Source: Streptomyces xanthophaeus | GTDB lineage: Bacteria > Actinomycetota > Actinomycetes > Streptomycetales > Streptomycetaceae | Length of the DNA: 64,000 nucleotides | NCBI RefSeq assembly: GCF_000725805.1 | Contig: NZ_JOFT01000014.1 | Span: forward strand, 248,001-312,000 | Reading direction: 5' to 3' | Part shown: positions 26,635-34,779 of the stretch, piece by piece | Numbering within the stretch: position 1 is the stretch's first letter | How the letters are laid out: the number at the start of each line of letters is the position of its first letter | The notes under the pieces: model-generated | Database searches by the model: none | What the model was told of the DNA's origin: nothing | What the model saw: only the letters and a program-made list of their open reading frames with translations | Translations under genes and position numbers: made by a program

Positions 26635-27189
26635 ATGACCACCACGACACCGGCCCGCATCACCACGAGGACGGCTGGCCTCGTCCGGGAGATACGCACG
26701 GTCGTGGATCGGGGGCTGGCCCCCGATCTGACGGCCTACCTCGTCGGTGAGCGCGTGGCCCCTCACCTGGGGGCGCCCGATCTGCTCACGCCCGAACAGC
26801 GTGAGGGGTGGGCGGACCGCTACCGGCAGCACATCCTGCACACCGAGCCGGACGGCAGTTTCTCGGTGGTCGCGCTGGTGTGGCTGCCCGGTCAGGAGAC
26901 CCCCATCCACGACCACGTCTCGTGGTGCGTGGCCGGGGTGCACGAGGGCGAGGAGAGCGAGCTCCGCTACCGGCTCGCCCCCGCCACGGCGGCAGCAGGT
27001 GCCCGGCTGGTGGCGACCGAGGAGGTGGTCAACGGCCCCGGCGACGTCTGCGGGTTCGCACCGCCCGGCGACATCCACAAGGTCCGCAACTCCTGCCGTA
27101 CGACGGCGATCTCGATTCACGTCTACGGCGCCGACGTCGCCCGTCTGGGCAGCAGTATCCGCCGGGTCTACACGCTCCCGGCCCACTGA
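26635..27189 (+). CDS. Cysteine dioxygenase-family protein
   Basis: The 184-residue cupin protein has metal ligands H-D-H in P-I-H-D-H-V (about 90) and a further His in D-I-H-K-V-R-N. Family members oxidise cysteine to cysteine sulfinate with O2, the first step of cysteine catabolism to sulfite and sulfate. The ATG at 26635 is chosen; ATG 26608 or TTG 26599 in frame are alternatives, and no strong Shine-Dalgarno decides. Its stop overlaps the start of the exporter gene by 1 bp, so the two are coupled. Confidence 0.88.
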   Translation: MTTTTPARITTRTAGLVREIRTVVDRGLAPDLTAYLVGERVAPHLGAPDLLTPEQREGWADRYRQHILHTEPDGSFSVVALVWLPGQETPIHDHVSWCVAGVHEGEESELRYRLAPATAAAGARLVATEEVVNGPGDVCGFAPPGDIHKVRNSCRTTAISIHVYGADVARLGSSIRRVYTLPAH

Positions 27190-28250
27190 TGGCCCTGCTG
27201 CACCGCCCCGGCACCCGGGTGCCACGGGCGGCGCGGGGGGTCCGTGTTTCACGTGAAACATCCTCTTCCTGGCCCGGGTTGGCGCTCGCGGCCGCGGGCG
27301 CTCTCCTGGCGTGGTGCGTGCACCGCATCGTCCCTGCCGTCCCTCTGTTGACGGCGTCTGTGGTCCTGGGCATCGCCGCGGCGCACCTTCCCGGCCTCCG
27401 GAGCCTCGTCCGCGGCTCCGCCCGTCCAGGCCTGTCCCTGGCGGGCCGGCGCCTCATGCGGGCGGGCATCGTCCTGCTGGGTCTCGGTCTGGGGCTGGAC
27501 CAGGTGCTCCGGCTGGGCTGGGGCACGGTGGCGATGGTGGCCGGGGTGGTCGCTGCCACCTTCTGCGGCACCCTCTGGCTGGGCCGTAGGCTCAAACTGC
27601 CCGGCGACCAGCCCTTGTTGATCGCCACTGGCTACTCGATCTGCGGGGCCTCGGCGATCGGTGCGGTGAGCGAGGTCTCCGGCAGCGACGAGGAGGACGT
27701 GGCCGCCTCGGTGGCACTGGTGACCCTGTGCGGAACTCTGGCCATCGCGGTCCTCCCCCTGCTGCAAGGCCCGTTGGGACTCACCGACCCGGCCTTCGGC
27801 CGCTGGGTGGGGGCGAGCGTGCACGACGTCGGCCAGGTGGTGGCCACCGCGCAGACGGCGGGGCCGGACGCACTCGGCGAGGCGGTGCTGGTCAAGCTGA
27901 TGCGCGTCGCGATGCTGGCGCCGCTGGTGGCCGCCGTGGCCCTCGCGGTACGGGCCCGGCGGCGCGGGGTGCGTACGGCCTCGGGGCGCCGGCCCGCTCC
28001 CGTACCGCTCTTCGTGGCCGGGTTCCTGGCCGCGGCTGCGGTACGGGCCACCGGCCTGCTGCCCGACGCGGCCCTGGAATGGGCCCACACGGGGCAGGAG
28101 GCCCTGCTGGCGGCCGCCCTGTTCGGCCTGGGCAGTGCGGTGCACCTGCCGACGCTGGCGCGCACCGGCGGGCGGGCCGCGCTGCTGGGGCTGGGCGCCT
28201 GGGCGGTGGTGGCCGGGGTCTCGTACGCGGGTGTACTGCTCACCGTATGA
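27189..28250 (+). CDS. YeiH/UPF0324 family putative sulfate/sulfite exporter
   Basis: The 353-residue protein has about ten hydrophobic segments and the conserved family patch G-Y-S-I-C-G-A-S-A-I with a later H-D-V-G-Q-V-V. The family is widely called putative sulfate exporter. The direct coupling to a cysteine dioxygenase suggests that it removes the inorganic sulfur made by cysteine breakdown. A parS site lies just after the start and encodes V-S-R-E-T before the first helix. Confidence 0.88.
   Translation: MALLHRPGTRVPRAARGVRVSRETSSSWPGLALAAAGALLAWCVHRIVPAVPLLTASVVLGIAAAHLPGLRSLVRGSARPGLSLAGRRLMRAGIVLLGLGLGLDQVLRLGWGTVAMVAGVVAATFCGTLWLGRRLKLPGDQPLLIATGYSICGASAIGAVSEVSGSDEEDVAASVALVTLCGTLAIAVLPLLQGPLGLTDPAFGRWVGASVHDVGQVVATAQTAGPDALGEAVLVKLMRVAMLAPLVAAVALAVRARRRGVRTASGRRPAPVPLFVAGFLAAAAVRATGLLPDAALEWAHTGQEALLAAALFGLGSAVHLPTLARTGGRAALLGLGAWAVVAGVSYAGVLLTV
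27245..27260. other. parS site at the 5' end of the exporter gene
   Basis: Perfect TGTTTCACGTGAAACA in the N-terminal, non-membrane part of the coding sequence. Confidence 0.95.
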
Positions 28251-28478
28251 CGCTGCGGAGGAAGGGAGTTGGCCAATTCCTGGCCGGAACCGACCGAACG
28301 TTCCGACTGCCCCCTGACATCGATGGGCTGCCGTGCCACTCTGCCCCCGCAAGCCGAACCGCCGGACTGCAGAACCACCGGACAACCCGACAACGGAACA
28401 GCCGATCCGCACCGACAGCTCTTCACCCCACCCTGCCCGGGACCGACAGGACGCCCGGGCCGGCAGAAGGAGTCATGC

Positions 28479-29426
28479 GTGAATCGTCATCGCAGGGCCA
28501 TATCCGTCCTCGTGAGCACCGGCGCCCTGATCGCGGGTGCGCTGACGGCGGCCATCCCCTCGGCCGCCGCCGACGCCTCAGCCTCGTTCGGGCAGCAGCA
28601 CACCCGGGGCTTCTGGACCGCTGACCGGATGCGCACCGCCGTACCGCTCGACGTCACGGCGGTCCCGGGAGCGGCCCGTACCCCGGTCGCCACCTCGGCG
28701 TCCCCCACCAGCATCCCCCCGACGGCCGCCGCGTCCCCCACGGCGTTCCCGCAGGCGGGAGGCGCCTGGACGGGTGGCGGCGCCGTGGTGAAGACCTCGG
28801 GCCGGGTCTTCTTCACCATGGGCGACCGGACCGCCTCCTGCTCGGGCGACTCGGTCACCAGCGCCAACGGCAGCACGGTCATCACGGCCGGCCACTGCGT
28901 GAAGTACCAGGGCGCCTGGCACACCAACTGGGTCTTCGTCCCTGCCTACAGCAACGGCAACGCCCCCTACGGCCAGTGGCCGGCCACCAAGACCTTTGCC
29001 ACCGACCAGTGGGCCGCGAGCGAGGACATGAACATGGACGTCGGCCTCGCGGTCGTCGCCCCGCTGAACGGCCAGACGCTCACGCAGGCCGTCGGAGCCC
29101 AGGGCATCCTCTTCAACGGCGGCTACAACAAGAAGATGTACTCCTTCGGCTTCCCCGCGGCCGCCCCGTACGACGGCAGCAAGCTGGTCTACTGCAGCGG
29201 CAACAGCGGCAAGGACTTCCTGCTGACCAAGGACCACAGCCTGTCCTGCAACATGACCGGCGGCTCCAGCGGCGGCCCCTGGTTCCAGGACTTCAACGAG
29301 GCCACGGGCCTGGGCACCCAGGTCTCGGTGAACAGCTTCGGCTACACCTTCCTGCCGAACCGGATGTACGGCCCGTACTTCGGCAACGAGGCGAAGGCGG
29401 CCTACGACAAGGCCCAGACCTCCTGA
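28479..29426 (+). CDS. Secreted trypsin-like serine peptidase
   Basis: The 315-residue protein has a signal peptide (N-R-H-R-R-A then hydrophobic, ending S-A-A-A-D-A) and a Ala/Pro/Thr-rich pro-region (about 35-95). The peptidase domain that follows has catalytic His in T-A-G-H-C, Asp in M-N-M-D-V-G-L and Ser in G-S-S-G-G-P-W. Paired Cys around these motifs suit an extracellular S1 fold. GTG 28479 follows an AGAAGGAG site at the right spacing, and this decides the start. It lies between the exporter and tRNA-Ser. Confidence 0.92.
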   Translation: MNRHRRAISVLVSTGALIAGALTAAIPSAAADASASFGQQHTRGFWTADRMRTAVPLDVTAVPGAARTPVATSASPTSIPPTAAASPTAFPQAGGAWTGGGAVVKTSGRVFFTMGDRTASCSGDSVTSANGSTVITAGHCVKYQGAWHTNWVFVPAYSNGNAPYGQWPATKTFATDQWAASEDMNMDVGLAVVAPLNGQTLTQAVGAQGILFNGGYNKKMYSFGFPAAAPYDGSKLVYCSGNSGKDFLLTKDHSLSCNMTGGSSGGPWFQDFNEATGLGTQVSVNSFGYTFLPNRMYGPYFGNEAKAAYDKAQTS

Positions 29427-29475
29427 CCCCAGCCCCGCCCACGGCACCCCACCGCCCGGTACTCTGTACCGGCCA

Positions 29476-29562
29476 GGTGGGTTGCCCGAGCGGCCTAAGG
29501 GAACGGTCTTGAAAACCGTCGTGGCAGCGATGTCACCGTGGGTTCAAATCCCACACCCACCG
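29476..29562 (+). tRNA. tRNA-Ser (anticodon UGA)
   Basis: Cloverleaf with acceptor stem GGTGGGT/ACCCACC, anticodon loop C-T-TGA-A-A, a long class II variable arm and the T-loop GGTTCAAATCC. The discriminator is G, and CCA is not encoded. It is followed by a hairpin terminator. Confidence 0.95.
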
Positions 29563-29570
29563 CAGTTGAG

Positions 29571-29603
29571 CGGCCCCTGACCGAGATGACCGGTCGGGGG
29601 CCG
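29571..29603 (+). terminator. Terminator of tRNA-Ser(UGA)
   Basis: CGGCCCC at 29571 pairs with GGGGCCG ending at 29603, with an inner GACCG/CGGTC stem, and is followed by TCTTCGTT. Confidence 0.75.
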
Positions 29604-29709
29604 TCTTCGTTCCGGTACGCCGTCGACGGCCCGGAAGATTTATTGCCGGTCGAAGCCCGTGCCGCGCCCGTAGATGACGGAGGCTTCACCCTTTCGACCA
29701 GGAGTACTG

Positions 29710-30681
29710 ATGGCACCGCGCCACATCCCCCCGGCCACCACCCCCTCGCGGCCCGCGACGGGTCCGGGCACGTGCCCGGACCCGCTTCTCCCGCCGCTGG
29801 AGAAGGTGTCCGAAGGCGGCCGAGGCCCTGCCTGCCGCCCTGCCTCGTACCGCCGCGTACCCCATTCGGCGGCCGTCGCAGCCTTTCCGGACTCCCCGGG
29901 CGAGCTCCGCATGGACAAGGACATGGCGGTCTCGCTGGGGCTCTACAGCCTGTGCGGCTTGCTGCGGCTTTCCTCGAAGGAGCCCGAGGCCGACACGGAC
30001 CTGACGCTCATGAGGAAGGTGGTCGGTGAGTGGCTCCTGATGCTCGCCCGCCATTGCAGGCCCAAGGAGGAGCACACGATCGTCCGTCTCGCACTCGGGG
30101 CGGCGCTCACCGCACGCGCCGGCGCCGTGCACGGCGACACGGACGCGGTGGACACCTTCAGCCGTACCTGGCTCGGACTCGCGCAGCCGGAGCGCTGGCG
30201 GGAGGCGGTGGAAATGGCGCTGCTCGGGGACTGGGTGTCCGCCCTCGGAGACGGCGCGGCCCCGGCCACGACGGTCGTTTCCCTGCTCAGACACGATGTG
30301 GAAACCGAGCACCGGCGCCTGCAGCCGCTCTGGGAACGCAGGGTGCAGGGCAGGCGCACGGCGCTGCTCGGCCAGCCGGTCGGCGGCACCTGGACGCTGG
30401 AGGACCTGCTCGTCGACCACCGGACCCCGGAGTCCCAGACACTGGCGGCCGAACGGTCCGACAGCCGCCTCGCCGTCGTCCTGCGCGCCCTGCACCCCGA
30501 CGAGGAATCCACGGCCTGGACCTGGGCCGAGGACGGGGCCGGCTGGGACCGGGCCGCGGTAGCCGCAGGGCATCCGGCCTCGTACGGGGAACGGGTCCGC
30601 CGCAAGCTCAAGCGCCTCGGGACCCGGTACACCGTGCGCGCCCAAGCTGCCGTGGAGACGCAGGGTGGCGGGGCCCGGTGA
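29710..30681 (+). CDS. Hypothetical protein, no recognised domain
   Basis: The 323-residue protein has a Pro-rich N-terminal third (about 1-65) and a mostly helical remainder without signal peptide or membrane segment, ending with a basic region (R-R-K-L-K-R-L-G-T). ATG 29710 follows AGGAG at proper spacing. Codon use is typical of its neighbours. Its stop overlaps the next gene's GTG (GTGA), so it is co-translated with the small membrane protein at 30678. I do not recognise the family. Confidence 0.65.
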   Translation: MAPRHIPPATTPSRPATGPGTCPDPLLPPLEKVSEGGRGPACRPASYRRVPHSAAVAAFPDSPGELRMDKDMAVSLGLYSLCGLLRLSSKEPEADTDLTLMRKVVGEWLLMLARHCRPKEEHTIVRLALGAALTARAGAVHGDTDAVDTFSRTWLGLAQPERWREAVEMALLGDWVSALGDGAAPATTVVSLLRHDVETEHRRLQPLWERRVQGRRTALLGQPVGGTWTLEDLLVDHRTPESQTLAAERSDSRLAVVLRALHPDEESTAWTWAEDGAGWDRAAVAAGHPASYGERVRRKLKRLGTRYTVRAQAAVETQGGGAR

Positions 30682-30914
30682 GCCGCGACGGAGCCGGGCG
30701 CACCGTCCGGCTGCAGTTGCCCGGCCTTCCGGAGACCACAGCGGCAGTGAGCACCGGAACGGTCCTCACTGCGCTGCTCACCGGCGCAGTGCCGCCCGAT
30801 TCGCGGCTGGTGTGGCCGCTCGTCGTCCTCGCCCTCGGCTTCCTGGCGTACGACATCGGGGTCCGGGCCGTCCGTCGCAGGGCCGAAAAAGCTGAGGAGA
30901 ATCCAACGATTTAG
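30678..30914 (+). CDS. Small hypothetical membrane protein
   Basis: The 78-residue protein has one or two hydrophobic stretches (about 25-35 and 45-60: V-W-P-L-V-V-L-A-L-G-F-L-A-Y) and a positive C-terminal tail (R-R-R-A-E-K). It starts with GTG overlapping the stop of the preceding gene. The two products may act together; the function is unknown. Confidence 0.65.
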   Translation: MSRDGAGRTVRLQLPGLPETTAAVSTGTVLTALLTGAVPPDSRLVWPLVVLALGFLAYDIGVRAVRRRAEKAEENPTI

Positions 30915-31047
30915 GGCTCTTTAGGCCTTCTGAGTGGTGTTTGTCGGAAGATCGGCGCGCGTGGTGGGGGTCGTGCGGTTGCGACCACATCATGACGAAT
31001 GTATGCAGATCCGCCCGTCGGAACATCGCGAAATGAGGCATCCCGTC

Positions 31048-31437
31048 ATGGCACACCGCACCACCTTCACCTCGATCTGGACCGCCGTCCTCGCCGCTCT
31101 CGTGGCCCTCCTCGGAGCCTTCGGGTTCGGCGGGAAGGCTGCTCCGGCCGCCGCCTCCTTCTCCGCCCCCGCCGCTCCGGCTGCGGCCACCGGTGCGCGC
31201 CGGCAGGCGGTGACGGCCCGACGGACGTGGCGGGCGATGATGCGGGGCGGTTCGCTCCCGCCGACCATCAAGCAGCGGATCCGCGCCGAGGCCCACGGCA
31301 AGACCCCGTCCGTCCGCCGCTCGACCACTGCCGCGGCCATGGGGGCCGGTTCCGTATCGGCAGACCTGGACCTGACCGCAGCCGCTGTCGGAGCCCCTGT
31401 CGGAGCCGCCCGGGAAGTGCTGGCGCTTGCCGCGTAG
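31048..31437 (+). CDS. Small exported protein resembling the DUF6344 family
   Basis: The 129-residue protein has an N-terminal hydrophobic helix (W-T-A-V-L-A-A-L-V-A-L-L-G-A-F-G-F), an Ala/Pro-rich section, and the motif S-L-P-P-T-I-K-Q-R-I-R-A-E-A-H-G, which I recall from the Streptomyces family DUF6344. The ATG at 31048 is preceded by GAGG; an ATG at 31033 is also in frame. Its function is unknown. It is followed directly by a low-complexity repeat. Confidence 0.72.
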   Translation: MAHRTTFTSIWTAVLAALVALLGAFGFGGKAAPAAASFSAPAAPAAATGARRQAVTARRTWRAMMRGGSLPPTIKQRIRAEAHGKTPSVRRSTTAAAMGAGSVSADLDLTAAAVGAPVGAAREVLALAA

Positions 31438-32135
31438 TTCCGTAACACCTATCGGTCCAGGCAGCACGCGTACGGCATCACGAGCACGACGAAGAGCAGC
31501 AGCACGACAAAGAGCCCAGCGCAACGAAGAGCACGAGCACGACGAAGAGTGAGAGCGCCACGCAGAGATGCGAGCGCGACGAAGAGCACGAGCAGTACGA
31601 GCGGCACGAGCAGTACGAGCGATACGCGCAGGAGAAGCACGTCCAGGAACGGATTCAGGAGCAGGTCCGAAGACAGTTCAGACGCAGGCGCTCGAGCCCG
31701 GTCGGTCATGACCGTGGATCGCGCCGCACGGTGCCCCGGGGCGGGGCACGGATGGTTTGCCCCGGCGGGCGCCGGGGGCGCGCAGGGGGCGCGAAGCTTG
31801 GGATCGTAGGGCCGCAGGACCGGGAGACGGTGGGGTTCCCGGACGACGCGGCCCTTTTTGGCATGTCCGGACGAAGTGGTCTGGCGGAACGCTTCAGCGC
31901 TTGCGGGGCGCGGGTTTCGGCGGTTCGCGGAGTGCTGACCTGGGCCTTCGGGGGCGTGAATCAGGTTTATCCGATGTTGGTCATACTTGCGGGGGAATCG
32001 GGGACTCCGGGGTGGTTCGCCGGGGATTCGGTGGGCAACTCTGGTCTCGCGACGTCGTCAGCACACGCAACGACCGGGGCGGTCGGCCAACTGCCTTGGA
32101 AGAAGTCCCACTTCGGTTTTATGGAGGATTCAGAC
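31438..32135. other. 698-bp region without a convincing gene
   Basis: The first 200 bp are a purine-rich low-complexity repeat. The remainder is the leader and promoter region of the small secreted protein at 32136. Open frames exist on both strands but lack starts or usual codon bias. Confidence 0.6.
31476..31640. repeat. Degenerate tandem repeat rich in GAGCACGAC/GAAGAG
   Basis: Copies of short units such as gagcacgac, gacgaagag and gagcagtacgag recur, with drift, across about 165 bp. On the plus strand one frame reads a Glu/His/Gln/Arg-rich heptad-like peptide but has no start codon after the TAA at 31443. On the minus strand it reads Leu/Val-rich. It looks like expanded repeat DNA. Confidence 0.65.
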
Positions 32136-32447
32136 ATGGCAAGCATCCGCACCGCCCGCGTCATCGCCGCCGTCGCCGCTCTCCCCCTCACCGCCGCCCT
32201 CTTCGGGGGAGTGGCGTCGGCCGACAACGGCTCCTTCGCGAACGACGGGTCGAATGCGAGCGTCGCCAGCATCATCGGCAGCGGCGTGGGCGGGAACAAC
32301 AACGGGAACTCCTCCACCTCGCAGCAGGTGGCCACGGGCTCCGGCGCGTCCAACCAGAACAACACCGCGCAGGTCAACGGATCGGCCTTCACGGCCATCG
32401 ACCAGTCCAACTCGCACGTGGCGGTGAACTTCTACCCCTGGTGGTAG
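32136..32447 (+). CDS. Small secreted Asn/Gln/Ser-rich protein
   Basis: The 103-residue protein has a signal peptide (about 1-29, cleaved near V-A-S-A-D) and a mature part of about 74 residues rich in Asn, Gln, Ser, Gly (G-N-N-N-G-N-S-S-T-S-Q-Q, N-Q-N-N-T-A-Q-V-N-G) ending F-Y-P-W-W. It lacks the chaplin domain and its Cys pair and is not a rodlin. Spaced Gln/Asn with small residues recalls curlin-like amyloid repeats, but this is only a resemblance. GGAGG lies 8 bases before ATG. A very strong hairpin follows. Confidence 0.8.
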   Translation: MASIRTARVIAAVAALPLTAALFGGVASADNGSFANDGSNASVASIIGSGVGGNNNGNSSTSQQVATGSGASNQNNTAQVNGSAFTAIDQSNSHVAVNFYPWW

Positions 32448-32474
32448 CCGCGGTCCGAAACCGCTCGAACTCTT

Positions 32475-32526
32475 GAGGGCGCCTGTGCGACCGGACCGGC
32501 TGGGGTCCGGTAGCGCAGGCGCCCTC
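32475..32526 (+). terminator. Long hairpin terminator
   Basis: GAGGGCGCCTG at 32475 pairs with CAGGCGCCCTC ending at 32526, with a further inner stem ACCGGACC/GGTCCGGT. It separates the secreted-protein gene from the acyl-CoA operon. Confidence 0.85.
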
Positions 32527-32593
32527 GCGCGCGTCCCCGGCCTGCCGGCCTGCCCGTCGCATCCTCGGGCGCTTTCCGACCTTGACATCACGG

Positions 32594-32620
32594 GTGAATC
32601 TGACGGACAGTCAGGTTCAC
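32594..32620. promoter_or_regulatory. Palindromic operator upstream of the igr-like operon
   Basis: GTGAATCTGAC (32594-32604) and GTCAGGTTCAC (32610-32620) form an 11-bp inverted repeat with one mismatch and a 5-bp spacer. It overlaps the region just after a TTGACA (32582-32587) and lies 30 bp before the GTG of the first gene. The size and symmetry suit a TetR-family repressor dimer. It does not match the KstR or KstR2 boxes as I remember them. Confidence 0.7.
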
Positions 32621-32650
32621 TCGATGATGTGATGCCGGGAGGCCAGCGCC

Positions 32651-33808
32651 GTGCACCTCGCCCCGACCGAAGGCCAGTTGCGGCTCCGCGCCGAACTGCG
32701 GGAGTACTTCAGGGAACTACTGCCGGACGGAGTGCCCGAGGACCCGTCCGGCCAGCGCGAACTGCTGCGCCGCCTCGGCGCCGACGGACTGCTGGGGCTC
32801 GGCTGGCCGGTCGAGTACGGCGGCCAGGGCCGCGGCCCGGACGAGCAGTTCGTCTTCTTCGACGAGGCCTACCGGGCGGGCGCACCCGTTTCGATGGTCA
32901 CGCTCAACACCGTCGGCCCGACCCTGATGAAGTACGGGACGCAGGCGCAGAAGGACTACTTCCTGCCCCGCATCCTCCGGGGCGACATCGTCTTCGCCAT
33001 CGGCTACTCGGAGCCCGAGGCCGGCACCGACCTCGCCTCCCTGCGCACCCGAGCCGTACGCGACGGCGACGACTGGGTGATCGACGGGCAGAAGATATTC
33101 ACCTCCAACGCCCAGAACGCGGACTGGATCTGGCTCGCCTGCCGCACCGACCCCGAGGCCCCCAAGCACAAGGGCATCTCGATCATCCTGGTGCCCACCG
33201 AAGCCGCCGGTTTCGCCTGGACCCCCATTCACACCGTCGGCGGGCTCACGACCACGGCGACGTACTACGACTCCATCCGCGTGCCCGCGGGCAACCTCGT
33301 CGGCCCCGAACACGGCGGCTGGGGCCTGATCACCAACCAGCTCAACCACGAGCGCGTGGCCCTCGCCGCCATCGGCATGCAGGCCGAGGACTTCTACGAG
33401 GCCGCGCTCGCCCATGCCCGCACCCCCGACCCGGACAACGGGGACCGGCCCGCCGACCGGCCTTGGGTTCAGTCCCGGCTGGCCGAGGCGTACGCCCGGC
33501 TGGCCGCCGTACGGCTGCTCAACTGGCGCCTCGTCCAGGACGTGGGCGGCGGCACTCTGGCGCCCGGCGACGCCAGCGGCGTGAAGTTCCTCGGCACCGA
33601 GTCCACCGTCGAGGTGTACCGGATGTGCCAGGAGGTGGTGGGCGAGGCGGGCCTGATCCGGGGCCCGGGGGCCGCCTCCTTCGAAGGGGGCGAGCTGGAG
33701 CGGATGAACCGGGCCGCGCAGATCAACACCTTCGGTGGCGGGGTCAGCGAGGTCCAGCGGGAGATCGTCGCCATGATGCGGCTCGGTATGAAAGGGAGGA
33801 AGCGATGA
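32651..33808 (+). CDS. Acyl-CoA dehydrogenase (ChsE/FadE-like subunit)
   Basis: The 385-residue FAD enzyme has the acyl-CoA dehydrogenase signatures G-Y-S-E-P-E-A-G-T-D and W-V-I-D-G-Q-K-I-F-T-S-N-A, and a C-terminal helical domain with N-T-F-G-G-G. It would introduce a 2,3-double bond into a CoA thioester. As one of two different dehydrogenase genes in the operon it probably forms an alpha2beta2 complex with the product at 34779, as ChsE1-ChsE2 do in Mycobacterium. It starts with GTG after GGGAGG. The next gene starts within its stop codon (ATGA). Confidence 0.92.
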   Translation: MHLAPTEGQLRLRAELREYFRELLPDGVPEDPSGQRELLRRLGADGLLGLGWPVEYGGQGRGPDEQFVFFDEAYRAGAPVSMVTLNTVGPTLMKYGTQAQKDYFLPRILRGDIVFAIGYSEPEAGTDLASLRTRAVRDGDDWVIDGQKIFTSNAQNADWIWLACRTDPEAPKHKGISIILVPTEAAGFAWTPIHTVGGLTTTATYYDSIRVPAGNLVGPEHGGWGLITNQLNHERVALAAIGMQAEDFYEAALAHARTPDPDNGDRPADRPWVQSRLAEAYARLAAVRLLNWRLVQDVGGGTLAPGDASGVKFLGTESTVEVYRMCQEVVGEAGLIRGPGAASFEGGELERMNRAAQINTFGGGVSEVQREIVAMMRLGMKGRKR

Positions 33809-34779
33809 CACCGGACGGGGCGGCCGGGGAGGCCCGGGGGGCGACCGGACCGGACGGGAGCGGAGAGGCGGAGAGCTTCCACACACTGCTGAAGGACTTC
33901 GAGGGCCGGCCCGCCGCCGTCGGGGGGCGCGGCAAGGATCCCGTCAACGCGGCGATGATCCGCCACTGGTGCGAAGCGATGGGCGATGCCAACCCGGCGT
34001 ACACCGGGCCGGATGCCATTGCTCCGCCCACGATGCTCCAGGCCTGGACGATGGGCGGCCTCTCGGGGCACACGGACCGCTCCACCGCCTACGACGAACT
34101 CTCCGCCCTCCTGGACGACGCCGGATTCACCTCGGTGGTCGCCACCGACTGCGAGCAGGAGTACCTGCGACCGCTGCGCCCCGGCGACACGATCACCTTC
34201 GACGCCGTCATCGAGGCCGTGTCCCCCCGCAAGACGACCAAGCTGGGCACCGGGCACTTCGTGACGACCCGCATGGACGTCCACGCGAACGGCGAACTCT
34301 CCGGGACCCACCGCTTCAGGATCCTCAAGTACACCCCCGCCGCACCCCGGCCCGCGGCCGGCAAGCCCGCGCAGTCCAGGGCCCAGCGTCCCCGCCCGGT
34401 GGTCAACCGCGACAACCAGGGCTTCTGGGACGGAGTCAGGGACCACAGGCTGCTGATCCAGCGCTGCACCGCCTGCGCCACCCTCCGCTTCCCGTGGCTC
34501 CCGGGCTGCAACGCCTGCTCCTCGCCCGACTGGGACACCGTCGAGGCGTCCGGCGAAGCGACCGTGTTCAGTTACGTCGTCATGCACCACCCGCCCTTCC
34601 CGGCCTTCGACCCGCCCTACGCGGTCGCCCTCGTGGAGCTCGCCGAAGGCGTCCGGATGGTCACCAACATCACCGGCATCCCCTACGACAAGGTGCGCAT
34701 CGGCATGCCCGTCCGGCTGGAGTTCCTGCGCGTCGACGACGACCTCGAACTGCCCGTCTTCCGCGGGGGAGAGGGCTGA
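33805..34779 (+). CDS. MaoC-like/DUF35 fusion protein (ChsH2-like)
   Basis: The 324-residue protein has an N-terminal hot-dog/MaoC-like domain (about 25-180) and a C-terminal DUF35 part, with a zinc ribbon C-T-A-C...C-N-A-C (about 218-238) followed by an OB fold. In mycobacterial ChsH2 the N-terminal domain pairs with ChsH1 to hydrate the enoyl-CoA and the DUF35 domain binds the aldolase Ltp2. The same partners are the next genes here. It overlaps its neighbours by 4 bp and 1 bp. Confidence 0.92.
   Translation: MTPDGAAGEARGATGPDGSGEAESFHTLLKDFEGRPAAVGGRGKDPVNAAMIRHWCEAMGDANPAYTGPDAIAPPTMLQAWTMGGLSGHTDRSTAYDELSALLDDAGFTSVVATDCEQEYLRPLRPGDTITFDAVIEAVSPRKTTKLGTGHFVTTRMDVHANGELSGTHRFRILKYTPAAPRPAAGKPAQSRAQRPRPVVNRDNQGFWDGVRDHRLLIQRCTACATLRFPWLPGCNACSSPDWDTVEASGEATVFSYVVMHHPPFPAFDPPYAVALVELAEGVRMVTNITGIPYDKVRIGMPVRLEFLRVDDDLELPVFRGGEG

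Noticed and set aside
29476..29562. tRNA gene as integration site of a mobile element
   Set aside because: No integrase, excisionase or duplicated tRNA 3' end was seen near any of the four tRNA genes, and gene content looks chromosomal.
31449..31709. Minus-strand Leu/Val-rich frame as a membrane protein gene
   Set aside because: The hydrophobic sequence is a direct consequence of the complementary repeat; there is no ribosome site and codon use is atypical.
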